A stretch of 64,000 bases of DNA from Sebastes aleutianus. Its lineage: Eukaryota > Chordata > Actinopteri > Perciformes > Sebastidae. Below are positions 38,827-50,100 of the stretch, in pieces. The stretch is taken from positions 35,524,490 to 35,588,489 of the forward strand of contig CAKAKS010000066.1 of the NCBI GenBank assembly GCA_916700875.1. The letters are read 5' to 3'. Every line of letters starts with the position of its first letter. Within the stretch, counting starts at the first letter, position 1. The position numbers were made by a program, and so were the translations under genes. The notes under the pieces are model-generated. The model had not been told where the DNA came from. It made no database searches and saw nothing but the letters and a program-made list of their open reading frames with translations.

Positions 38827-39309
38827 TTATTCAACAGCATTTCTGAAAGGTTTAAGACACAACGGATCAACTGGCTTCACATAAGAAAATCCACCAGAGA
38901 CGCTGTGCACCAAGCATCCACTCCCTAACAAGGTGAGTAAAGAGTTGGCCCGGCTTTGAGTGGAGGACATTTCAACCATATCCACCTTCACCAGAATTAC
39001 AGATGTGCTTTCAGCACTAATATGCCTATTCAAAAAAATATGCTGCAGCAGCAGCACAGAGCGGTAACGGTACACTGTCACAGAACAAAACGGCAGTGGC
39101 CAACTGAAGGTAATGAGAGGGCTGCGTGTTAAAGAAACACAGGGCACTGTAGTGACTTCTGTGAAACAGATGAAAACGCTGAGGGCACCAGTGTTGTCTT
39201 TGATGCTGTATAGAGGTGAGTGTCTTGCCAGGTAGAGGAAAGTAAGTCCTGTAATCCCATCCACCATAGGCCGCAGATGGCTAGCGTGACTGAGGTGGAT
39301 ACAGACCAC
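38827..39309 (-). other. Unrecognised 160-codon open frame
   Basis: This is the longest open frame of normal base composition outside simple repeats and transposons. It begins with ATG on the minus strand. The translation shows no recognised domain, signal peptide or transposase motif, and its residue composition looks like ordinary random translation. No LRR character is present, so it is not an FBXL17 exon. It is listed only because it is unexplained. Chance openness is the most likely explanation. Confidence 0.15.
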
Positions 39310-40650
39310 GGGCTAATTGACATAACAGGCCAGATTGGTGAGTCTGCACAGCCTGGCCTCCCCATGTTTACATTGGAACTCAGTCACCATTAGTCATTAG
39401 GGGCGCAAGGAAGAACCAAATCGAGCGAGACGGCACTGTCATGGATCCATGCAAACATCATATATACACATGTATGAATATATTTCTTAAATTCTTTGTC
39501 AAAATCTCATTCTTGACAAGAGCCAAAACACAAAATAAAGCCTCAGTGTTCGACATTCAGGCACAGGTTTGCACCCAGTTAAACAAACCAGTGTGTTTGT
39601 TGTTGCTAACTGGGGCAAAGTTTTATCACCATGTTAAGGTAGTAACTGCAAGCCAAATACAGTACCTGGTTGGGCAGGAAAAAAGAAAGAGGCCTTATCA
39701 TACAGAGGGCCAGCTAACCCCTCTGGTTTTAACACTCTGCCACAGCTCGACCCTTTGGCACTTTATGAAAACTGTATTAAAAATGAAAACAAGAGTGATG
39801 GAAAGAACAAAATCTATTAAATCCAGAAAAACTGCTGCCATCTAGGTAACCACATACAGTTGTTCTTCCTGGCATCATGTAAAGTTAATCATGCATGAAA
39901 ATGGCGGAGATAGTCATTGACCAAATTCCAGCAATAAGCTCTCCATGTCAAATCATATTAGTGCAAACTGTATTCTACCAATTCTACCAAAAAAATCAAG
40001 TTTCCATTCAGAGTTCAAAATGCTCTGAGAGAAGTTCAATAACTATAGAAAAAAAAGTTGTCTGAAGGCTAAAATTAATAGTCAGTAAGAATTGTGGGTA
40101 GGTTCCTCAGTGCTTCTGCACTGTTTCCTGTGGGCATGATCTATTCCCGGCATATCATAAACTTGCACCGCACGTATCATATCCTTGATTCTGACTGGCC
40201 ATGACGATAATATTGTCTTCTCCCGCATCTCCCTTTCCAGGCTAATAGCCTGCTAGCTCTAGCTCAGGCGGCTGGTCGACCCTGACTGCTGCCATATCAG
40301 GCAGAGACCTCTGAGCTGAAATCAATAGCCGGTGCTGAGGATAGAGCTTGTTTGTCACCCTGTCCCTGGTCTGTCAATCGGCATCCTCCATGTCCTCCAT
40401 CTGCTGCAGCCACGTAACCCAGCTGTTGGGATGTCCATGACAGAGCCCTTGGAAAGACAAAATGTCAGATCATTTTCGATTAGGATGCTGCTAATTGCAA
40501 GATCCATTAGCTCAGATGTTTGTTAAGGGAGGCAGGCTGTAAAATGTGGATGTGGTTCTTTGTATACAATATGATATCTTGTCCAAGGCCTATCCAGGAC
40601 AGACATTTGTAATATGCATTTATGCTTACATTTATTCATTATAAAATAGC
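39310..40650. other. Intronic stretch with no recognised feature
   Basis: No exon, RNA gene or element ends were recognised. Confidence 0.4.
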
Positions 40651-40933
40651 ATTTAGTACCAGTGGCGTCTGGTGACTCAACAAATTGGGGAAAACAGGAG
40701 GAAAACCAAAAGTTATTCCTCATATTTTGCACTTGCACCTCCATTATAGGTATGGGCTCAGTGCTGCTTGATATATGTGCTCTCATGTTCCTAATTTTAT
40801 CAGATGGGGGGGGGGGGGACTTAAGTTCGACAAGTGTTGTATAAATTCTTATTATTACTACACTAGTTGCCTACGTTACTTATCTCTACTTTCTTATGTA
40901 AAACAAAAAACTAAGCAGTAAAACAATGGCTTA

Positions 40934-42192
40934 TACAGTGCCTTCAGAAAGTATTCAGACCCCTTCACTTTTTTCACATTTTGTTATGTTGCAGCCTTAT
41001 GCTAAAATCGATAAAATTACTTTTTTTCCTCATCAATCTACACGCAATACACCACGATGACAAAGTGGAAACAGAATTTTAGAAATTTTTGCAAATTTAT
41101 TAAAAAAGGAATAACTGAAATATCACATTGACGTACAGTAAGTATTCAGACCCTTTGCTATGACACTTGAAATTTAGCTCAGGTGCCTCCCATTTCCCTC
41201 GATCATCTTTGAGATGTTTCTCCATCTTGACTGGAGTCCACCAGTGTTAAATTCAATTGATTGGACATGATTTGGAAAGGCACACACTTGTCTATATAAG
41301 GTCTCACAGCTGATAATGCATATCAGAGCAAAAACCAAGCCATGAGGTCGAAGGAACTGCCTGAAGAGCTCAGAGACAGGATTGTGTCGAGGCACAGATC
41401 TGGGGAAGGCAACAAAAACATTCTGCAGCATTGAAGGTCCCCAAGAGCACAGTGGCCTCCATAACTCTTAAATGGAAGAAGTTTGGAACAACAAGGACTG
41501 TCACTAGAGTGGCCGCCCGGCCAAACTGAGCAATCGGGGGAGAAGGGCCTTGGTAAGGGAGGTGACCAAGAACCCAATAGTCACTCTGGCTGAGCTCCAG
41601 AGATCCTGTTTGGAGATGGGAGAAACTTCTAGTAGGACAACCATCACTGCAACACTCCACCGATCTGGGCTTTATGGCAGAGTGGCCAGATGGACATGAA
41701 AGCCTGCTTGGAGTTTGCGAAAAAGCACCTAAAGGACACTCAGACTGTGAGAAACAAGATTGTCTGGTCTGATGAAACCAAGATTGAACTGTTTGGCCTC
41801 AATTCTAAATGTCTGTCCACCAACGGTCCCCATCCAACCTGACAGAGCTTGAGAGGATCTGCAGAGAAGAATGGCAGAAAATCCCCAAATCCAGGTGTGC
41901 AATGCTTGTCGCGTCATACCCAAGAAGACTCGATGCTGTAATCGCTGCCAAAGTTGCTTCAACTCAATACTGAGTAAAGGGTCTGAATACTTACGTCGAT
42001 GTGATATTTCAGTTTTTCCTTATTAATAAATTTGCAAAAATTTCTAAAATTCTGTTTCAACTTTGTCATTGTGGTGTATTGCGTGTAGATTGATGAGGGA
42101 AAAAAGTAATTTTATTGATTTTAGCATAAGGCTGCAACATAACAAAATGTGAAAAAAGCAAAGGGGTCTGAATACTTTCTGAAGGCACTGTA
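40934..42192 (+). mobile_element. Defective Tc1-like transposon with about 215-bp inverted repeats
   Basis: The element (40936-42190, 1255 bp) is bounded by TA on each side and has ends CAGTGCCTTCAGAAAGTATT and its inverted copy. Long inverted repeats of about 215 bp are visible at 40936-41160 and 41974-42190, with inner motifs AAGTATTCAGACCCTTTGC and its complement, the double-repeat layout of fish Tc1 elements. A disrupted transposase lies between them. It sits inside the CCAGTGG-ended element. Confidence 0.93.
41342..41973 (+). pseudogene. Tc1 transposase pseudogene
   Basis: The frame opens MRSKELPEELRDRIVSRHRS, the typical Tc1 N-terminus with its helix-turn-helix start. It is broken within about 30 codons by a stop from a small deletion near 41430 and continues in other frames with KSTVASITLKWKKFGTT-like sequence and WSDETKIELFGLNSK, which carries the first catalytic aspartate. 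At about 41820 it jumps to the sequence encoding the SPSNLTELERI-like C-terminus, and ends near 41973 with STQY and a stop. About 125 codons containing the second aspartate and the last acidic residue are absent. The total is 632 bases against roughly 1020 for an intact gene. It cannot make active transposase. Confidence 0.9.
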
Positions 42193-42999
42193 AGAAAAGC
42201 AATCACTGCAGCATCAGCGTGTATAATGTGTCACTAGAAGCCTGTCTGTATATATGTCTATGAGTTTACAGACTGCTGCACCGCGTCCTTCAGGGCTGCT
42301 ACAACAAGCTAACTGATGCACTAGCTAACACTAGTAGCTAGCTACATCTCAATAAACAGGCATAAATAAAAAGGATTCGTTTTGTTATGTGTTTTAAAGT
42401 AGTTCACAATTTACACGTTATAATTCATTTCCTGATGAGCTGCTGTCTGATAGTTTACTGCCAGTTCATTAGGTACTTACAGCATGGATGTATAAAGAGA
42501 ACTACAGTGGTAGAGACTGAAGAGGACATTTGGACATCATCATTGGACCAACCCGCTGTCAATCATGTACTCTGATGGTTGTTGATTGGTAACCAGATAA
42601 GGGAGGTCAACCTCCCTTGGAACGTGTTTTGACGTGTTTTGGCCAATCACAGACAAGCATGAAAAGAATTAAATGCATTGAGTTGATAGAAGACGTCCCA
42701 CCCCAAGGGAGGACGGAGGGTGCTCGACCTCCTCTACCCCCCACGATGCCCAGAATCACACACAGGCTGCCCTTTCCCCTCTGCCCTGCAGGTTTGCTGT
42801 TGACGCATTTTAATCAGGATTTAAATAATGGATTTTTTTTCCAAAGAAGAGAGAAAAACTATTTTGTAAATGATACTGAGATTTGGTAATGGTTTATTTC
42901 AACCAATTACTTTGTTTATATTTTGATCTCCCTCTTGCCTCTCAAAAAAATAGAGGAGGAGCAACCACCTCTTTGGACCAGCTTCCACTGGTTAGTACT

Positions 43000-43600
43000 G
43001 TCTAAAGTCAGCCTATTATTCAGTAATGCAAATCAAACATACTGCTGGTAAATTGCTGTCGTTAAACAGGAACACTACCCAGTAATTTCTGAAGTTGGGT
43101 CAGTCAGACATTCCCAAACCCGAAGACCATTCTGGAGAAAACAACGGCTGATCCCTATGACCTCACTCATAATCTGAGGGAACACTTCACCGGGTCAGTC
43201 ATGCAAAATCTCACCAGAAAATCTGAATGAGTTAAATGTAAGGCTTAAAACATTGTAGAATTCACATGTAAACACTGAACACCTGTTCATTCTTTTCATT
43301 ATTCATCAGAAAAAAATATGGTTATCTACTGTAACCATAGTTCTATGAGTACAGGTTAAGCCATTGAACAGGGTTCTACAGGATGAACGCCTAATCTAAA
43401 GTACAGTACGTCAAAGAACTTCAATTTTGAATCCACATGCTCTGGCAACCATGGTGATCCTAATCAACCTTATACATAGGGGCTGCCCTTATTAAAGGCC
43501 AAGGATCATCCCACTCCTCATCCACAATATCTGACTCATTATAGGGTTCTCCGTGTGATGATTATGTAATGGACCAAAATGGCAGGTCTTTCAAAAAAAG
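43000..43600. other. Intronic stretch with a possible repeat fragment
   Basis: The block at 43315-43370 with GGTTATCTACTGTAACCATA followed by GTTCTATGAGTACAGG looks like part of a dispersed fish repeat, but no ends can be set. Nothing else is recognised. Confidence 0.3.
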
Positions 43601-43606
43601 TTAACA

Positions 43607-44265
43607 GATTCAAGTAGGGATGCACCAATACCACTTTTTTTCAGACCGAGTACAAGTACAAGTACTTACATTTGGGTACTCTCCGATACCGAGTACCGAT
43701 ACGAGTACTTTTCTGTGCCAAAAGACCCTCGTTAAAAGCCAGCTGGGGGGTGTGAGTCCCGCATACGAGGCGGTGCGCCGCGACCGGCTGTAGGTCGGCT
43801 TGGAAAGGCTCGGGGCGAAGGTGGCTCACGGCCGCAGCCTTACAGCGCTCCCCTCCCGGACCTTGCCGCACCGTGGACAAAGGGCTCACTGCACCATCTC
43901 TCCCCGCCGTGGACGGCCCCCTGGTCCTGGTGCGACTGTCAACCGGGACAGACTGTCCTCAGTGCCGCCAGATCAGGGCTCGGCCCACGTAAAAGGCGTC
44001 AGGGGTCTGCGGCGATGTCGGCAACCCACCCGACTCTCTTGAAACACGGACCAAGTAGTCTAACGCGCGTGCGAGTCAGAGGGTGCAAGCAAAACCCTGT
44101 GGTGCAATGAAAGTGAGGGCCGGCTGAGGTGGGATCCCGGCCCAGCGCACCACCGTAAAGTGGTTTTCGTGCCGTTGTATCGGAGCCGTTTTGCGAGTAC
44201 AAGTACATGAGCACAGTATTGGACCCGCTACCTGATACTGGTATCGGTACATCCCTAGATTCAAT
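43607..44265. mobile_element. Non-autonomous hAT element carrying a 28S rRNA segment
   Basis: The element at 43615-44257 (643 bp) has ends TAGGGATGCACCAATACC and GTATCGGTACATCCCTA, imperfect inverted repeats. The flanking octamers GATTCAAG and GATTCAAT match at seven of eight positions, consistent with a hAT duplication. Subterminal GAGTACAAGTAC motifs occur at both sides. The interior of about 410 bp is unlike the AT-rich surroundings: it is GC-rich and is recognised as large-subunit rRNA gene sequence. The element therefore appears to have captured host ribosomal DNA, or to descend from a family that did. Confidence 0.85.
43745..44154 (+). pseudogene. 28S rRNA gene fragment (D2-D3 region) inside a hAT element
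   Basis: Sense-strand matches to vertebrate 28S rRNA include GAGGCGGTGCGCCGCGACCG, GGACTGTCCTCAGTGC, CTTGAAACACGGACCAAG, CAATGAAAGTGAGGGCCGGC and GAGGTGGGATCCC, in the order found in the native gene. They cover the D2 expansion segment through the conserved helix that follows it. Changes from the usual sequence, such as AGTAGTCTAACGCG in place of AGGAGTCTAACGCG, and the lack of flanking rDNA show that it is not a functional rRNA gene. About 410 bp are present out of roughly 4 kb. Recognition is from memory of conserved 28S blocks. Confidence 0.85.
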
Positions 44266-45170
44266 TCATATAGTGTGCTTTCACAAAGTAGTCTCTACTC
44301 CCCACTTTGTGCTGCAATTGGTCAGTTGTTCATGAGACATGAGTTAAGTAAAGAAAAGAGAAGTTGACAAGTGTAGCACCTCTCTTTAAAGTTGATTTTA
44401 ACCCGAAGCGTCATGAGGTGTTTGCACAAGAAAGACAGCAGGCTCTTCAGAAAAGTTCCTTGTGCTCAGAGGTATTTGGAGGTGGCTGCAGGCACTTTGA
44501 AAGAATTGATAAAAAAAAAAAAAAGAAGACACTGGCCAACAGCTTTAACAGCTCATTTGAAAGGGTGTCAAGAACCACCAGCAACTCTACTTATCACTGG
44601 ATGCTGGCACCTCACTCCCTGTAGGAAATGCTTCAGCAGAGTGGATGAAAACCAATCTCTCCTTGAACCCAACATTAGAACAGATTTCTGGCACATGGCA
44701 ATTGATAGTAGAATGTGACAGACTCCTCTTTAATAGAAGCTGAACAAAGGAGAGCACAGATCCAATGGAATCAACTCTTCTCTCCTTCTGCAACCACTGA
44801 AACCTCTCTGAAGGCAGCACTGCATTCGCTTGACTCGGATTAACTCAGTGGGAGACTATCCTTGACGCACCTGCCAGCCCCTCTCAGGGTCCAAGCCTCA
44901 AGGAGCTGCCCCAGGTAACACAGTTCACCTGAGAAAAAACTCCTTGATATTTGGGGATTGATCGAGTGGGCCGGTAGTAGCTGAGTCCACTGTGGCTCTC
45001 ACATTGGAGGGCAAATGGTGGGGTGAGTGTTAGAATATGCTCTTTTGTGAGTTCTGAAGGTCATCCCAGCCATAAAAAAACACTTTTTGTGGACCTGAGG
45101 ATACTGGAAGAATTTTCTTATTTTTACATAATAAGTTCTTCCTGACTATATACTATGGTCAGTTGTTGGC
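44266..45170. other. Intronic stretch with no recognised feature
   Basis: An A-rich run occurs at 44511. The overlapping open frames here carry no recognised motif. Confidence 0.4.
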
Positions 45171-45348
45171 CTTCCTTAAAGTAGGCACAATGTTTTTGAC
45201 ATCATTGGGCAAAAATTCCAAAATAACCTTTCAGCATATTGTAATTCAAGTGTTCTGAGAGATAACTAGACTTCTGCTCCTCCTCATGGCTCTGTTTTCA
45301 GGCTTTAGGAAATCTAGTCTGTGACGGAAGACTTTGACCAATCACAGG

Positions 45349-45515
45349 TTACTTGAGGTTCCTAGAGTCTCCAAAAGTAGAATGGGAGCGAGAGCCTTCA
45401 GCTATCAAGCTCCTCTTCTCTGGAACCAGCTCCCAGTTTCAGTCCGGGAGGCAGACACCGTCTCTACATTTAAGAGTAGGCTAAAGACTTTCCTCTTTGA
45501 TAACGCTTATACTTA
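45349..45515 (+). pseudogene. LINE reverse-transcriptase C-terminal fragment
   Basis: The frame reads SYQAPLLWNQLPVSVREADT followed by VSTFKSRLKTFLF and a stop soon after, the characteristic C-terminus of L2/CR1-group LINE proteins (pattern APxLWNxLP...SFKxxLKTxLF). Only about 50 codons remain, reading from inside the host element with no start of their own. Confidence 0.85.
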
Positions 45516-45690
45516 AGCTGCTATAGGCATAGACTGCCGGGGGACTTCCTATGACACACTGTCATAAGGAACTTCCTATGACACACTGAGCTCCCCTCTC
45601 CTTCTGTATATACTCATGTCCCATGTCCATGTTGTTACTAACTTCATTCCTTCCCGGGAGTCCTTGTGCCTCCTTGTCTCGCAGCTAACC

Positions 45691-45800
45691 GTGGAGCGGG
45701 GTCACACCTGGAGCGAGGTCATACCTGGAGCGGGATCACACCGGGAGCGAGGTTATACCTGGAGCATGAGTACACTTGGAGCAGGGTTTCACCTGGATCT
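45691..45800. repeat. 18-bp minisatellite in the LINE 3' region
   Basis: About six degenerate copies of an 18-base unit resembling GGAGCGAGGTCATACCTG are arranged head to tail. All copies differ from one another, so the array is not recent. Confidence 0.9.
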
Positions 45801-46205
45801 TGGTGGTCTCCGGTATTGTGGCTGCATCTGCTGCCGCGTCGGTGCCTGCTTGACACCAACTGCTACCATCCCTAATTAACTACGTCTGTACGAGGGACTA
45901 CCAATGCTAACGAGGGATTTCCAACACCTAGTGACAATGTGGCAGCCTGGAGAATAACACTTCTCAATCACTGCCAAAGACATCAAGAGCTCCCAGCAAG
46001 CATGCTGATGCTGCAGGAACCAACGCACGGGCATCGATCGCAGGGACGTCCCACACCAATACACATGGACGTACTGAGGAGAGATGCTGGACAGTGCTGG
46101 CTTTCCGATAGTTGTATTATCACTCTTTCCATCCACCACTATTGGTTGTGTTATCAGTCCTACTTGTATTAGCTATTACAGCTGCTAGACTGCTATTGTG
46201 GCTGC

Positions 46206-46226
46206 TTCTCTATCTCTCTCTCTCTA

Positions 46227-46272
<46 letters not shown>

Positions 46273-46287
46273 TCTCTATCTATCTAT
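46206..46287. repeat. (CT)n / (CTAT)n microsatellite
   Basis: A CT-rich array with CTAT interruptions within the LINE 3' untranslated region. Confidence 0.95.
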
Positions 46288-47116
46288 CCCCCCAGCCGGT
46301 CTCGGCAGATGGCCGCCCGCCCTGCGCCCGGTTCTGCTCCAGGTTTCTTCCCAGTAATCGGGGAGTTTTTCCTGGCCACAGCGCGCTTGGTGGATCCTGT
46401 TGGGTCTCTAAACTATGGTGTACGGTCATAGACCTGCTCTACATATAAAGCGTCTTGAGATAACTTCTGTTGTGATTTGACGCTATACAAAAATAAATTG
46501 ATTTGATTTGATTTGATTTCAAAGAGAGAGCGTTCCTATTGGTTGTTCATTCAACGGAGGCAGCTGTCAATCACTTGCGAACGGTCAAACTAGGCAGCGC
46601 TGATCAAATATGAATCAATATTCTGTATCTATATGCTTATTTCTCGCCTCAAATGTTTTCAGAAACATCTTGTAGTATACTGTTTAGCTGTAAAATGAGA
46701 AAGTGTGCTCCGGCTGGTGGACGGTGTTTGGTATTCCCTCAAGTGTTCTCAACATGGCCACAAACTCTCTCATTTTACAGCTAAACAGTACACTACAAGA
46801 TGTTCCTGAAAATATTTGAAGAGAGAAATAGGCATTAAAGAAACAGAATATTGATTCATATTTGATAAGTGCTGCCTAGTTTGATCGGAGTTCGCGAGTG
46901 ATAGACAGCTGTTCAGAGATGGCAAGGCTCCAGCTCGGCTCTGATTGGTTGTTTTCCTCCGGTCTGTGAAATCTTGCAGATGTCATTAGGAGCACCGGAG
47001 GACACCGGAGGACACAGAGGCACATGATTTTTTTTCAGATTACCTGTCTCATGCACTACTGTCAGGATATAGTGACCGTATTATATTTGCTCCATTTCTA
47101 CCCACTGCAGCTTTAA

Positions 47117-48238
47117 TTTGCGTTCAGAAAGTCAAGCAAATTTTCACCATACCTCAATCACACAAATATAGCTGCTGTACAATTGTGCGATCTGTGTTGA
47201 TTAGCCCCAAACAGCCAATGTACAAACTGTACAGACGTTATATGTAAACTAAAGCACCAACCATGTGTATGGGAGTGTCCAATCTCCAGGATTTACCTCC
47301 AATACCTCTCCCTTTTCCTCTCTTTTCTGTATGTTTATGAAACAACTCATAAAGCGCAGGAATACGCTAATTCTTTCACTTGCATCTAATCGCGCCCACT
47401 CATGTGTGTCCATTGACTTGTCTAACTCCTTTAGGAGCAGCCTCCAATGAGCTACAAAGGCCTAACATGATTTGCTGAGATGAGTGGGATGAGTGGTGAA
47501 ACATACAGAGTCTCATTAGAGGGCAAAGACTTTGTGAACTCAAACTGGGATATCAAGTCAGTTGATAATTTTACAAGCGAGTGCCTCGCTCTTAATGAAG
47601 TGATGTGACCTTAAAATATTTGCCGTTATAGTGGATTTCACTTTATATCACTCACGCACACAGCTGCTCGTAAGCATCTTAAATCATAACCCTTGACCCC
47701 TGCTATTACATAAGAGGGCCGTTAGACTGTCACGTACATTTTATGAATTTGTACAAAGGTTTTATGGAACTGACCTCTGAAGACGGAAAATCTGTGAGAA
47801 CTCTTTGGGAAGCGTTCGTTAAAATGTGACTTTGGATACTACCGACACTGAATCATCTGAGTCATTTCACTGTTTGTGTTTCTATCTCAGAGCACATGTG
47901 CAAACACTCAAACGACATGCACGCACGCACACACACAAACACACACGGAGAACTTGCCATGCTCAGAGCATATGGTGGATATTTAATATATTTTCCGAAT
48001 GTCAGCGAAGCCTGTTCACAAGTGTCACCACCAAATCCCTGCTGGGATTTTAAGAAAATAAAAAAAATCAGCCAAATGAAACCAAATGCAGAGCTTCACT
48101 TTCGACCTCACCATGTGGAGGAGACTATTAAGGGAAACTAGTCTGCGAGAGATGGAAAAAAAACATATGAGGAAATATTGATATGCGAACAAATGTGAAT
48201 CAAGTAGAGCCTTTTTTCTTACAGCGAGGCACTTCAAG
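47117..48238. other. Intronic stretch with no recognised feature
   Basis: Nothing supportable beyond short open frames and a few (CA) units near 47930. Confidence 0.4.
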
Positions 48239-48283
48239 GCACACGCACACGCACACGCACGCACGCACGCACGCACGCACGCG

Positions 48284-48321
<38 letters not shown>
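48239..48321. repeat. Compound (CA)n-(CACG)n-(CG)n-(CA)n microsatellite
   Basis: CACACG units pass into CACG units, then a GCGCGCGCGCGC core, then CA units. The alternating purine-pyrimidine run of about 80 bp with a CG core is a strong Z-DNA candidate. Confidence 0.97.
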
Positions 48322-48323
<2 letters not shown>

Positions 48324-48483
48324 TCTCCTTGCATGCATATAACATGGACATTCCCTTTCATTAAGCCTCCAATTTCTCCGGTCACAAGAAACATTTCAAT
48401 GAAGTCTCTTAATTAACATGCACACCGATTAGAATGTCATGTTTCAGAATGTGCAGCAATCTGTCTTCCTGTCACTCCCTCCC

Positions 48484-48508
48484 TCACACACACACACACA
48501 CACACACA
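48484..48508. repeat. (CA)n microsatellite
   Basis: About twelve CA units. Confidence 0.9.
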
Positions 48509-48509
48509 A

Positions 48510-50025
48510 GCCTCCCAGCCAGTGACTTAATGTTTTTTTTCACCTGCACTTAGCAATGGACTGTGGTCTGTGAATAATAAGTGGGAAGAAAGAGTAAAAA
48601 CATGAGAAGGGGGAGACGGAGTGGGAGTGAGAGCGAGAAAGAGATGTATTTCATGGTTTGACTGTCAATGTAAATGCCATATTCTATTGAGCATTTCATA
48701 CTTCTGCCCCTATTTCCCCTAACTCTACTTTATTGATGCATGTACGGGGAGTACAGTGTTTCTCAGCAAACAGCCAGGACTGATATTAATGGATGTTGTC
48801 TGCGTAGGCCTACTTTATAATTGACTGAATAGCAGGGGAAAATGGAGGCAGGCACTGACAAGTCATTACAACCTTTTTGACTTAACAATAGAGACACAAA
48901 CACAACACCACTTTCAATGTATTCTCTCCATACAAGATGTAGCCGGCTTCACTCTTCTCCAATCCAACATAATGCCTTTTCTCTGGCAACATGTAAAGGT
49001 CTTGAGGAAAGAAAGGCTGTGTGCTTCTGTATATTTGTGAATAGGTATGTATACATTCATTGTATTAGCCAGAAGCCAAGGCCACTCAGAAACTTCTGAA
49101 TGTACTCAGAGGACTGGAGAAATAGGTGTCGATAAAATGCGTCTCATGCCACAATGGAGGCGCGCTCGCTGCATTCCAATGGGGCTGCTTTGTTGAGCAC
49201 CTGCGGCACAGCGCAGTCATACAGAGCGGAGAGGCACTCAAAACAATCGGCGAGCCCGTGGGTCTGGCAAACATAATCTTTAGAGACGGAGGAAGGAAAA
49301 TACACATGCACAATTACAGCTAAGAAATGAGGATTCATTCTCATTAGTGCTGGAAATACACCGCTAATGTCTGTGTCTTGTGTGTTGGTTGAGTGACTGT
49401 ACGTGCTGGCGTGGTCATGTATGTCTCTCAAACGTTACAGTTGAAAACACATCACGCTGTTTTTCAGATGAGAGCTACAATTTCCATCCCATAAACTGTG
49501 TTGAGACTGCAGATGGAAGAGAATAATCGACTATGTCATAGCCTATAACCAAACAATAAACAGAAAAACACAGAGCCAATGTTTACCTGAGCTCCCCAGG
49601 GCATGTCTATCGGCATGAGGCAGAATCCCAACTGCCATTCCGGTGAGCTTATAGCTCTGTAAGCCTGCGTATCTGCGTGGGTGTGTGTTTATGTAAAACC
49701 TCCCATGAGGTATAATGTAGACTAATAAGAAGTAATAAAGGTAATGTTGACCTTGTAATACAGTAGCTGGTTTCCTGCCAGCCCGTGGGCCTGAAAGGAT
49801 GTCTTTGTGTGATATAGGGTGCTGTTTAGGCAGATCACTTGAAGGGTTAAATAATCCAAGACCAAAGAAGACCTTTCTGTTCTGTTGTGTAGCATTGGCT
49901 ATATCTATTACCATAATGAATCTATTACCAACATTTTTTTTTTTTCCAAACTTGTTCTTACGTTGTTTGAATGTCATGTCATCAGATCATCGGTTTACAT
50001 CATTGTAATGTGAAAGTTACATTAT
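48510..50025. other. Intronic stretch with no recognised feature
   Basis: The 144-codon minus-strand open frame at 49543-49977 has no recognised motif. No exon is supported. Confidence 0.4.
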
Positions 50026-50032
50026 CGCACAT

Positions 50033-50100
50033 TAGTGTTGTCACGATACCAAAATTCGGACTTTGATACGATACTGAAACGATACCTCAGCAAAATTCTA
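50033..50100. mobile_element. Partial hAT-type repeat end
   Basis: TAGTGTTGTCACGATACC followed by CGATACTGAAACGATACC is the terminus of a common teleost hAT-related repeat. The other end is not found. Confidence 0.4.

Larger units (their letters stand above)
40659..42991. mobile_element. CCAGTGG-ended element hosting a Tc1 insertion
   Basis: The left end CCAGTGGCGTCTGGTGA (from 40659) and the right end GGACCAGCTTCCACTGG (to 42991) are imperfect inverted repeats. Both flanks carry TTAGTA, a 6-bp target duplication. A Tc1 element occupies 40936-42190, so the host element would be about 1.08 kb without it. It contains a run of about 14 G at 40806. No transposase of its own is visible. The superfamily is undetermined, because a 6-bp duplication fits neither hAT (8), Harbinger (3) nor Tc1 (TA). 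Confidence 0.6.
45349..46516 (+). mobile_element. 5'-truncated L2-like LINE
   Basis: The insertion starts within the end of an open frame encoding the C-terminus of a reverse-transcriptase protein, continues through a 3' untranslated region with an internal minisatellite and CT repeat, and ends with CGCTATACAAAAATAAATTG and short TTGATTTGATT repeats. The last features are typical of L2-clade LINE tails in fish. It lacks nearly all of the reverse transcriptase and endonuclease. No target duplication was seen. Confidence 0.78.
45176..47116. mobile_element. TTAA-flanked foldback element, copy D, interrupted by a LINE
   Basis: The element begins TTAAAGTAGGCACAATG at 45176 and ends CCCACTGCAGCTTTAA at 47116. 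It is split at 45349 by an L2-like LINE (to about 46516), and resumes at the equivalent point, CATTTCAAAGAGAGAGCG. As in copy B it keeps the internal inverted duplication: arms at about 46561-46699 and 46768-46913, both including sequence such as TTTAGCTGTAAAATGAGA or its complement. Without the LINE it is about 775 bp. It has the opposite orientation to copy B. Confidence 0.75.

Noticed and set aside
43745..44154. Functional rRNA gene
   Set aside because: Only about a tenth of 28S is present, with base changes, and it is enclosed by transposon ends.
49543..49977. 144-codon minus-strand open frame
   Set aside because: No recognised motif, ordinary composition and no leucine-rich repeat character. 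It is best explained as chance.
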